The position numbers and the translations under genes are program-made. This document shows positions 5,907 through 11,971 of a DNA stretch of 11,971 nucleotides, one piece after another. The stretch comes from DATKWV01 sp035529405 (GTDB lineage: Bacteria; Planctomycetota; Phycisphaerae; Sedimentisphaerales; Anaerobacaceae), in contig DATKWV010000111.1 of the NCBI GenBank assembly GCA_035529405.1, positions 1-11,971 of the forward strand. Reading direction: 5' to 3'. The notes under the pieces were generated by a model. It did no database searches and had not been told where the DNA came from. It was given only the letters and a program-made list of their open reading frames with translations. The number at the start of each line of letters is the position of its first letter. The first letter of the stretch is position 1.

Positions 5907-7121
5907 TTATCTTTTTGGTTTCAGGCCGGCGGCTTTGCGCAATTTATCGACCATATCGGTTTTTTCCCAGGTGAAAGTCGGTCCTGTTCGGCCGAAATGC
6001 CCGCCGTACGATGTCAGTGCATAAATGGGGCGGGCCAGTTTCAAATGCTCAATCATTTTTTTCGGTGTCAGGGGAAAGACTTCGCGTACAATTTCACCAA
6101 GACGCATCCGGCTGATTGGCGAGGTGTGCTCTGTGTCAACCAGAACGGAAATTGGTTCGGCTACCCCGATGGCGTACGATAATTGAATCTCGCAGTTGTC
6201 CGCAAGGCGGGCAGCTACGATGTTCTTGGCTATGTATCGGGCCATATAGCTTGCGCTTCTGTCAACTTTTGTGGGGTCTTTTCCGCTGAAACAGCCGCCG
6301 CCGTGACTTCCTCTGCCGCCGTAGGTGTCAACGATGATTTTTCGTCCCGTAAGGCCGCAATCGCCTTTGGGGCCGCCGGTGACGAATCTGCCGGTGGGAT
6401 TGATGTGAAATACCGTCTTTTTGTCCACAAGTTTTTTGCCCAGGACAGGCAGAATGACCGTTTCTATAATTTGTTTTCTTAAATCGGCGTAGCGTATATC
6501 AGGCCCGTGCTGCGCGGCTACAACAACAGTGTGTATGCGCATCGGCCTGCCGTTTTTGTATTCAACGGTGACCTGGCTTTTTCCATCCGGTCGCAGCCAC
6601 GGCAGGCGCCGGTTTTTTCTTACCTTCTCCAGCCGGGTTGTTATGGCGTGGGCAAGGTATATGGGCATAGGCATCAAGACCGGTGTTTCCCTGCAGGCGT
6701 AGCCGAACATCAGTCCCTGGTCGCCGGCGCCCTGCTGCTTGTGCAGGCCCGTTCCTTCCGTTACGCCCCGTGATATATCGGGGCTTTGCTTATCGAGGGT
6801 GACCATAACAGCGCAGTTTTCGTAATCGAAACCAAACTCGGCTTCGGTATAGCCGATTTGCTTAATCGTGTCGCGAATCAGCGACGGGATGTCCACGATT
6901 GCTTTTGTGGTTATTTCGCCGGCAACCACAACCAGCCCTGTTGTTACCAGTGTTTCGCAGGCGACCCTGCTTTGCGGGTCCTGTGCCAGCATCGCATCGA
7001 GGATTGTATCGGAAATCCTGTCGGCTATCTTGTCCGGATGGCCCATGGTTACGGATTCGCTGGTGAACAGGTAAGAGGTATCGTTACGGGCCGGATAACT
7101 GCCAATAGTTCTTTTCGTCAT
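5907..7121 (-). CDS. metK: S-adenosylmethionine synthetase
   Basis: MetK joins methionine and ATP to make S-adenosylmethionine, releasing phosphate and pyrophosphate, in the cytoplasm. The 404-residue length is normal for a bacterial enzyme. Hallmarks seen: GHPDK near the N-terminus (27-31), the ATP-binding hexapeptide GAGDQG (131-136) followed by LMFGYA, GPKGDCGLTGRKIIVDTYGG (250-269) and the phosphate loop GGGCFSGKDPTKVDRSA (274-290). The usual form of the last motif is GGGAFSGKD, so one Ala is Cys here. The start is ATG at 7121, preceded by AAGGAA (7136-7131) at nine bases. A strong promoter lies about 55 bases upstream and the leader is only about 50 bases. That is too short for the larger SAM riboswitch classes, and I see no such fold. 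It is probably a single-gene transcript. Confidence 0.98.
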   Translation of the reverse strand: MTKRTIGSYPARNDTSYLFTSESVTMGHPDKIADRISDTILDAMLAQDPQSRVACETLVTTGLVVVAGEITTKAIVDIPSLIRDTIKQIGYTEAEFGFDYENCAVMVTLDKQSPDISRGVTEGTGLHKQQGAGDQGLMFGYACRETPVLMPMPIYLAHAITTRLEKVRKNRRLPWLRPDGKSQVTVEYKNGRPMRIHTVVVAAQHGPDIRYADLRKQIIETVILPVLGKKLVDKKTVFHINPTGRFVTGGPKGDCGLTGRKIIVDTYGGRGSHGGGCFSGKDPTKVDRSASYMARYIAKNIVAARLADNCEIQLSYAIGVAEPISVLVDTEHTSPISRMRLGEIVREVFPLTPKKMIEHLKLARPIYALTSYGGHFGRTGPTFTWEKTDMVDKLRKAAGLKPKR

Positions 7122-7176
7122 TGCAAATTATTCCTTCGAAAATAGTTTTTTTGTGCACAAGTGCCGGAAACCAAAC

Positions 7177-7205
7177 AATATAGAAAATACCGGTGCTGCA
7201 GTCAA
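7177..7205 (-). promoter_or_regulatory. sigma70-type promoter of metK
   Basis: On the minus strand TTGACT (7205-7200), 17 bases, then TATATT (7182-7177): both hexamers match the consensus at 5 of 6 positions. The predicted start near 7170 gives a leader of about 50 bases containing the perfect palindrome TTGTGCACAA (7151-7160) and the AAGGAA ribosome-binding site. Confidence 0.7.
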
Positions 7206-7271
7206 ATGAAAAACAGCCCTGATAAAATGCCTGCTGACGCCCTAAATGCTTACAGGATGATTTTGGCCGAG

Positions 7272-8411
7272 TTATTCGTTTAGTCTCCAGTCGTACCTGG
7301 TATATTCGACCGTGTAGTTTTCGGTTTCGAGAAAATCCTTATCAGGCGCGGAAACGTAATTAGTGATAAAGTTCAGCACCGCCCGGGTGGGCGGGTCTTT
7401 GTCCTTGAATTTCTTATCCGTGCCGTATTTTTCGATAAATTCCCTGCCGTGCCATGTGGGCCGCAGTATTGCTGAGAGATAAACTACTTTTGCCTGGCTG
7501 TCTATACTGAAGGCGTGCTTTTGAGACAGGAATTTTCTGGTCTGGTCGTCGAGCTGCTGCCGGAGTTTGTGTCCGTAATATGGTTCGTTGCGTAGGGCAG
7601 GGCCGGATACGCTGGCGTAGGAAATGGCAAAGAATATTTTTGGCTGGTCAAACTGCTGGTAGAAGATTGTGTCCTGAATCATGGAAAGCGTAAATTCTTC
7701 ATCCATTACGATGACCTTGTATCCGGTCCATATATCCCTGATGTGCCTGATGCTGTTTGGCGGCCATATCAGCCGCAGCATTCGCGAGGACTGGATGGGA
7801 TAATTGGCGACAATTATGTCCAGCAGTTTTATGTTATAAGCATTAATCCAAAAAGCCATTTGGTCGTTTATCGGCCATTTGGCGTACTGGTTGGGGTCAA
7901 GGCCGGCGAATTTGTCAAGCAGCTGTTTCAGCTGCGGTTTTCTCCGGCTTAAATTTTTATAATCAACGTTTCCGTTTTCATCGACGTACTCACGCAAGAT
8001 ATCAGCACAATTGTCGTGAAAAGAGACGGCTGTGTCCTGCTGAACTTCCTGGCCCTGGGACGTTTTTACCGGCAGCTTGTCTTCGGCGGGGGGTGAAGGC
8101 GGGACCTGAACCGGTTCCAGTTGGGGCTGGTCGGCAGTGTATATGGGCGGTTCTTCCCTGGTGGGAATTGCCGGTTCAGCGGGTAATGGTACGGGTTCGT
8201 TCGGCTGGGGTGCTGGCGGCTCAATAATAGTTTCAACTTCAGTCGCAGGTTGCTTGAGCTGCGGAGGTGCCGGTACAGGCCGCTCGATATTCTGCGTCGG
8301 CTGCGGCCGACAGGCAATAAAACCGAGCAAAGCAACCAGCACCACTGCAAGAGCAACCGGATACATAGTTGTGCTGCCGCGATTTTTCAGGAGTATGTTC
8401 TCTAAAAGCAT
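7272..8411 (-). CDS. DUF547-domain lipoprotein with proline-rich linker
   Basis: This is a predicted envelope protein of unknown function. With ATG at 8411 it has 379 residues: a hydrophobic signal (VALAVVLVALLGFIAC) ending at Cys34, a likely lipidation site though Phe at -3 is not ideal. Then comes a Pro/Glu/Gln-rich linker (about 35-120) and a DUF547 domain (about 130-370). Domain marks are INDQMAFWINAYNIKLLD, IRDIWTG, FAISYASVSGPALRNEPYYG, LRQQLDDQTRKFL and the C-terminal NFITNYV. In typical members, as I recall them, the SYASVSGP stretch reads NCASxSCP, so both cysteines appear to be replaced here. The start is uncertain: GTG at 8465 and ATG at 8366 are in frame, and none has a clear Shine-Dalgarno sequence. 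The linker suggests the domain is held away from the membrane. Confidence 0.85.
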   Translation of the reverse strand: MLLENILLKNRGSTTMYPVALAVVLVALLGFIACRPQPTQNIERPVPAPPQLKQPATEVETIIEPPAPQPNEPVPLPAEPAIPTREEPPIYTADQPQLEPVQVPPSPPAEDKLPVKTSQGQEVQQDTAVSFHDNCADILREYVDENGNVDYKNLSRRKPQLKQLLDKFAGLDPNQYAKWPINDQMAFWINAYNIKLLDIIVANYPIQSSRMLRLIWPPNSIRHIRDIWTGYKVIVMDEEFTLSMIQDTIFYQQFDQPKIFFAISYASVSGPALRNEPYYGHKLRQQLDDQTRKFLSQKHAFSIDSQAKVVYLSAILRPTWHGREFIEKYGTDKKFKDKDPPTRAVLNFITNYVSAPDKDFLETENYTVEYTRYDWRLNE

Positions 8412-8470
8412 AAGCCAATTCGAGTTAACTTTGTCGGAATCTGTGCTGCATTCAGCAACCGACACACAGG

Positions 8471-8500
8471 AATATAATAATTGTTCTTATCGTATCTTAA
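8471..8500 (-). promoter_or_regulatory. Possible promoter of the DUF547 gene
   Basis: On the minus strand TTAAGA (8500-8495), 18 bases, then TATATT (8476-8471). The -10 is good and the -35 matches 4 of 6. Transcription would start near 8464. This favours an internal ATG over GTG 8465, unless the message is leaderless. Confidence 0.35.
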
Positions 8501-8561
8501 CAGGTAAATCTTGATTACACCGACTGTTATTTCAGGCATGACAGCGGGATAAACGGTGTTT

Positions 8562-10001
8562 TCAGCCCTTAAGCACGGCCAAAGGCGCCATTCGGGCAAC
8601 GGCTTTGGCCCAGCGGCATCCGATAATAATTCTTATAATTTCCTCGATATCCTTATAGGCATCGGGCGCCTCTTCCTTTACTCTGTGCCTGTCGCCGGCT
8701 ATGAGTCTTATGCCTTTCATACTCTGTTTGAACCGGTCGTCGGTAATAGCAGGTGGTGTTATAATCCTGCCTTTGTGCATTTTTCCCATGGCGGCGGTTC
8801 GGCTCATTACTCTGCCTGCGCCGTGGTTTACCGAGCACAGGGATTCCTCGGAATGTTCCGTACCCACCAGCAGAAAGCTTGCGGTTCCCATAGAGCCTGG
8901 GGTAATAATGGGCTGCCCGGTTTTGGCGAAGATACTGTTGGCCATCCGGCCTGGACCGAAGGCACGAGTTGCGCCTTTTCGGTGTACCCAAAGCTGGCGG
9001 CCAAGGTGCGTTTCCAGCTTTGCCATATTGTGCGGCACATCATAGACAAGCTCCAGCGGCGTGGGCCCGAACATTCTGTTGAAGCAGCGTCTTACCAGCA
9101 ATGCCATAATGTGCCGGTTGGTAAAGGCAAAGTTTGCGGCAGCAGCCATTGCATTAATGTATTTTTTCCCTTCGCTGGTGTCTGTGGATAAATACGCGAG
9201 CATTTTCTTCTGCGGCGTGGGACAGTTTCTTGCGGCTGTATTCATATAAGCATCGGCAACTTCGTAACCGAACCTGCGTGAGCCTGAGTGTATCATCACA
9301 AGGATTTGGTTTTTTGAAATACCGAATTCCCTGGCCAAATCTGCGTCAAAAATTTCGGTTACGTACTGGATTTCTATAAAGTGGTTGCCGCCGCCGAGGG
9401 TTCCGAGCTGACAGCCGCCTTTTTGGACAGCAGCCGGCGGCACTGCGGCAGGGTCGGCCTGCATTGAACCGTTTTCCTCTATTCTTGCCATGTCGGCGTG
9501 GAACTGGTCGGGCTCGAATGCCTCCCAGGCGCGGTGCCTGAATTTTTCGGCAAGCGAGGGAATGGCGGCGACACCTTTTTTTATGACTTGCTCAACGGCG
9601 GTTTTGTCGAGGGTAAGATTGGCTTTTCCCTCGCCAAGGGGAATATCACGGGCAATGGAATCGGCGATTTTGTCGGTGTCTATATCACCTTTGAAAAAGG
9701 GCGTGGTCAAAAGGCGCATGCCGCAGTTGATGTCATAACCGACAGCAGCGGGCATAATGGCTGTATCCATGCCCAGCACCGAGCCAATGGGGACCCCGAA
9801 GCCCACGTGAATATCAGCGGTGGCCAGGACTTTTCTGGCTGGCGGCAAAGAGGCGGCATCCCGCAGCTGGCCCAGGGCGTCAGGCTCGAGATTTATGGTT
9901 TCTGAGGCGAAAACGGTCGCGTCGGTAACCATTTGGCCGTGCCGCGGCATCAGCAGCCGAAACGGGTCTATACGAACAAGATTCATCGATGACGGTATCA
10001 T
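8562..10001 (-). CDS. rtcB: RtcB-family RNA-splicing ligase
   Basis: RtcB joins RNA 2',3'-cyclic-phosphate (or 3'-phosphate) ends to 5'-OH ends using GTP and Mn2+, in tRNA splicing or RNA repair. From ATG 10001 it has 479 residues, close to the archaeal RtcB length. Seen in order: ADIHVGFGVPIGS (62-74), GYDINCGMR (88-96; D90 and C93 bind metal), GTLGGGNHF (200-208), IHSGSR (237-242), DVPHNMA (321-327), WVHRKGATRAFGPG (338-351), PGSMG (368-372), VNHGAGRVMSR (391-401; H393 is the expected GMP-accepting histidine) and EEAPDAYKDIEEI (443-455). All key metal and nucleophile residues appear to be present. TTG 10100 is in frame but lies inside the predicted promoter, so I chose ATG 10001; TTG 10007 and ATG 9986 are alternatives. 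No archease or rtcA is nearby. Confidence 0.95.
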   Translation of the reverse strand: MIPSSMNLVRIDPFRLLMPRHGQMVTDATVFASETINLEPDALGQLRDAASLPPARKVLATADIHVGFGVPIGSVLGMDTAIMPAAVGYDINCGMRLLTTPFFKGDIDTDKIADSIARDIPLGEGKANLTLDKTAVEQVIKKGVAAIPSLAEKFRHRAWEAFEPDQFHADMARIEENGSMQADPAAVPPAAVQKGGCQLGTLGGGNHFIEIQYVTEIFDADLAREFGISKNQILVMIHSGSRRFGYEVADAYMNTAARNCPTPQKKMLAYLSTDTSEGKKYINAMAAAANFAFTNRHIMALLVRRCFNRMFGPTPLELVYDVPHNMAKLETHLGRQLWVHRKGATRAFGPGRMANSIFAKTGQPIITPGSMGTASFLLVGTEHSEESLCSVNHGAGRVMSRTAAMGKMHKGRIITPPAITDDRFKQSMKGIRLIAGDRHRVKEEAPDAYKDIEEIIRIIIGCRWAKAVARMAPLAVLKG

Positions 10002-10070
10002 AAACAAGCACTTTTTACCTTTTATACCGCCCCAGGCCGATATGCAGGCCCTATAATTGGAGGTGTTATT

Positions 10071-10100
10071 ATTATGAACAATAAAATGTTTGTCTGTCAA
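10071..10100 (-). promoter_or_regulatory. sigma70-type promoter of rtcB
   Basis: On the minus strand a perfect TTGACA (10100-10095), 18 bases, then CATAAT (10076-10071, 5 of 6). The predicted start near 10064 leaves a leader of about 60 bases before ATG 10001. It faces away from the promoter at 10123-10151. Confidence 0.65.
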
Positions 10101-10122
10101 TTGTTAAGTAGGCCGAATTAAC

Positions 10123-10151
10123 TTGACAACAGGCCGTTTTTAAGCTATTTT
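10123..10151 (+). promoter_or_regulatory. sigma70-type promoter of the HEAT-like gene
   Basis: A perfect TTGACA (10123-10128), exactly 17 bases, then TATTTT (10146-10151, 4 of 6). The predicted start is near 10158. Its -35 box lies only 22 bases from the -35 box of the divergent rtcB promoter. Confidence 0.65.
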
Positions 10152-10211
10152 AGATGTCAGTATGGGGTATACACGAGCTTTGAAAGGGGGGTGTTGAGGG
10201 TGTTTATAAAA

Positions 10212-11354
10212 ATGAAGACAAAATCCGTGTTTTTGTGCGTTGTGGCGGGTTTTTTGGTTTTGGGCGTGAATTTGCTTTCGTGGGGCGCCCAAACCAGGGA
10301 TATCGACGAGGTGCGCACCAAACCGGTGCTCGATGGCAAAGATTTACGAATAATAGATGATTTCGTGACGGAGGCGGTGGGTGAACTTGTCAAATCCACC
10401 GATTTTACCTCGATAGCCGAGACCCGCAAGGTCATCGCCGTGCGCAAAGACAGCGACGTCGCAAGCTCTCAGGGCCAGTATTCGGGGCAGTTTTTGGAAT
10501 CAGCCAGCCGCTGTATTTCCGAAGGGCTGCGGCAGGCTGCCGGATTTACCCCGGACGAACGTCGGTTTAAGGTTATAGTGAATCTGCTGATCCTGGTGAA
10601 CGACCTTGAAGACCGCCGGCTGGCAGATATAGCCATAGGTTTGTTGGGCAATGAGAATGCGGCAGTTCGGTACTGGGCGGTTCAATGTGTCTGCAGTGCC
10701 GGTATGATACAGAAGCTGAATCCGGGCCAGCCGGAGGATGCGGAGCTGGTTGCAAGGATTGCAGCCGAACTTGGCAAAATTATTGAAACTTCGCGTCCGG
10801 AGATACTGTCAGTGGCGGCTGATTTTACGGGCCTGCCGCGTGTCGGACAGGGTGAGGATTTACTGGTTCAGATAGCGCGGGCCCGAATAAAACACTACGC
10901 CGACTGGAGCGTTGAATACGAACTCCTGGACGGCAAGGTGTTGAAACTGCTGTACGAAAAGATGTCTTCTTCGTCATCCGGGGGTTCGCAGACAGGGCGT
11001 TGTTTCGGACAGTTGTATTCCTACATGATTCAAAGGTACATAAAAGACCTCGAAGGCGATACTTTTCTCGCCCCTGACAGCAGGCAGCAATTGGCATCGT
11101 CGCTGGTGGAAATTGAGAGAAGCTGTGTGAGCAGGTTTATCGGCGTACCGCAGATTACGATAAAAAGGGGCGTCGAGCAGGACGATGCCCGGAACCTTGA
11201 GCAGGAACATTCTCGTCTTTTCGGCACCGAGCAGGCACAGGGGCAGTTGTCGGAAAAACTCGGGTCCGATTACGGTCCGGGGCCGGACGGCAAGAAGCAG
11301 ACAAGGCCGCTGTCGCTGCCGGAGCCGCCGGAGAACCTGCCGGCCGATAATTAG
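10212..11354 (+). CDS. Secreted protein of unknown function with HEAT-like helical repeats
   Basis: I do not recognise a named family. From ATG 10212 the protein has 380 residues. Residues 1-26 are a signal peptide: Lys2 and Lys4, then a hydrophobic core, then SWGAQ, with no lipobox. This points to the periplasm or beyond. The middle (about 115-170) has the pattern of HEAT/armadillo-like helices: VIVNLLILVNDLEDRRLADI, then LLGNENAAVRYWAVQCVCSAG, typical of a repeat that walks along a protein partner. A serine/glycine patch (251-259) and a charged Gln/Pro-rich tail (about 330-380) look disordered. In-frame GTG codons at 10191 and 10200 are possible starts, but the signal peptide begins cleanly at ATG 10212. 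A GAGGG at 10196-10200 lies about 11 bases before it. The OppA-like gene starts 47 bases after its stop, so an operon is likely. Confidence 0.8.
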   Translation: MKTKSVFLCVVAGFLVLGVNLLSWGAQTRDIDEVRTKPVLDGKDLRIIDDFVTEAVGELVKSTDFTSIAETRKVIAVRKDSDVASSQGQYSGQFLESASRCISEGLRQAAGFTPDERRFKVIVNLLILVNDLEDRRLADIAIGLLGNENAAVRYWAVQCVCSAGMIQKLNPGQPEDAELVARIAAELGKIIETSRPEILSVAADFTGLPRVGQGEDLLVQIARARIKHYADWSVEYELLDGKVLKLLYEKMSSSSSGGSQTGRCFGQLYSYMIQRYIKDLEGDTFLAPDSRQQLASSLVEIERSCVSRFIGVPQITIKRGVEQDDARNLEQEHSRLFGTEQAQGQLSEKLGSDYGPGPDGKKQTRPLSLPEPPENLPADN

Positions 11355-11401
11355 TTGCCTGTTCGAGCAAGTATCTGCAGCGGCAAATATACGGATTTAT
11401 T

Positions 11402-11971
11402 ATGCACTTTGCGCAAAGGGATTTTGCGTTGAGGTTTTTATCATTTTTTGTGGCCGCAACGGTTTTATGCCCACTGTCCGGCTGCCGGCGCTGCGTACCT
11501 GACCCCAACGAAAGCGTTCTTTATGCGAATCTCGGCGCCCGAATAGGAACACTGGACCCTGGCGATATTGGGGATATCAGCGGAATGGTCGTAGCGGGAC
11601 AGTGCTGCGAATGTCTGTATCAGTACCACTATCTCAAAAGACCCTACGAGATAATTCCGCAGTTGGCCGCGGGCATGCCGGCCATAAGCGACGACGGTCT
11701 GACCTGCACGATAAAAATCGCCAAAGGGGTATATTTTGCGGATGACGCCTGTTTTGACAGGGGCAAAGGCAGGGAACTGACTGCCCACGACTTTGTTTTC
11801 GCGTGGAAGCGGATTGCCGATGTCAAAGAACGCAGCAGGAACTGGTGGATTTTCGATAACAGAATCGTCGGACTCGATGAGTTTCGGGAATATACGAAAT
11901 CGGTTGGAAAAAATCACCTCGTGGATTATTCAAGGCCCGTTGCCGGACTGCGGGTCCCGGACGACCATACG
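11402..11971 (+). CDS. OppA-like peptide-binding lipoprotein, partial (runs off the right edge)
   Basis: Translating from ATG 11402 gives 190 residues with no stop. Residues 1-28 are a lipoprotein signal ending in PLSGC, with Cys28 as the lipidated residue. After it comes the start of a family 5 extracellular solute-binding protein (SBP_bac_5, OppA/DppA type): LYANLGARIGTLDPGD (40-55), a helix containing CCECLY, then IIPQLAAGMPAISDDGLTCTI and VYFADD, GRELTAHDFVFAWKRIAD. These are the usual 'tLDP', 'LA...p.vS.DG.t.t' and 'ltA.Dv..aw.R' marks. Such proteins capture peptides for an ABC importer, which would lie beyond the window. No strong Shine-Dalgarno sequence is present; a GGA lies seven bases before the ATG. 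It is probably co-transcribed with the HEAT-like gene. The ligand cannot be told from this fragment. Confidence 0.85.
   Translation, partial: MHFAQRDFALRFLSFFVAATVLCPLSGCRRCVPDPNESVLYANLGARIGTLDPGDIGDISGMVVAGQCCECLYQYHYLKRPYEIIPQLAAGMPAISDDGLTCTIKIAKGVYFADDACFDRGKGRELTAHDFVFAWKRIADVKERSRNWWIFDNRIVGLDEFREYTKSVGKNHLVDYSRPVAGLRVPDDHT

Noticed and set aside
7122..7271. SAM riboswitch upstream of metK
   Set aside because: The predicted leader is only about 50 bases and shows no SAM-I-like stems. The only notable element is the palindrome TTGTGCACAA.
8402..8599. Small gene on the minus strand between rtcB and the DUF547 gene
   Set aside because: It overlaps the end of rtcB and the start of the DUF547 frame, and its sequence has no domain character.
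10001..10100. N-terminal extension of RtcB from TTG 10100
   Set aside because: The TTG is part of a perfect -35 box, and the extra 33 residues match nothing in the family. ATG 10001 gives a normal RtcB length.

Overview
The window most resembles a chromosomal segment of a Planctomycetota bacterium, probably of the Phycisphaerae/Sedimentisphaerales type. That placement is inferred from recollection of the gene set (secreted lipoproteins, DUF547, an HNH-AP2 endonuclease, a divergent RtcB) and from intergenic spacers packed with short repeated words. No rRNA or marker phylogeny is available to prove it. The housekeeping genes are visibly GC-richer than the large helicase gene in the middle: by hand count, 32 G+C in bases 6061-6120 against 23 in 3001-3060.

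Layout. Bases 1-1664 (minus strand) hold pgpA (phosphatidylglycerophosphatase A), followed by a partial gene for a kinase-like protein that runs off the left edge. Bases 1736-2266 (minus) hold an HNH endonuclease with a C-terminal AP2 DNA-binding domain. Bases 2267-2846 carry no convincing gene but are dense in repeats: six copies of a 7-bp unit, one arm of a 30-bp repeat, three GTTTAGCC boxes each followed by a hairpin or partial hairpin, and a hairpin repeat next to the helicase stop codon. Bases 2847-5366 (minus) encode an 839-residue superfamily 2 helicase with XPD/DinG-like motifs and a C-terminal PD-(D/E)XK-like nuclease signature. This is the best candidate for an unusual, possibly defence-related system. 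Bases 5367-5906 are again repeat-rich and contain the inverted partner of the 30-bp repeat.

Bases 5907-10001 (all minus) are metK (S-adenosylmethionine synthetase), a DUF547 lipoprotein and rtcB (RNA ligase), each with its own plausible promoter. From 10001 to 10212 is a divergent promoter region. To its right, on the plus strand, lie a secreted HEAT-like protein of unknown function and the start of an OppA-like peptide-binding lipoprotein that runs off the right edge.

How the parts relate. Most genes look like independent housekeeping units: membrane lipid synthesis, SAM synthesis, RNA repair and envelope proteins. The AT-rich helicase-nuclease, framed by inverted 30-bp repeats and by 7-bp tandem repeats on both sides, and with an HNH-AP2 gene nearby, looks like an acquired cassette in an otherwise core neighbourhood. 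No second defence gene accompanies it, so if it is a defence system it would act as a single protein.
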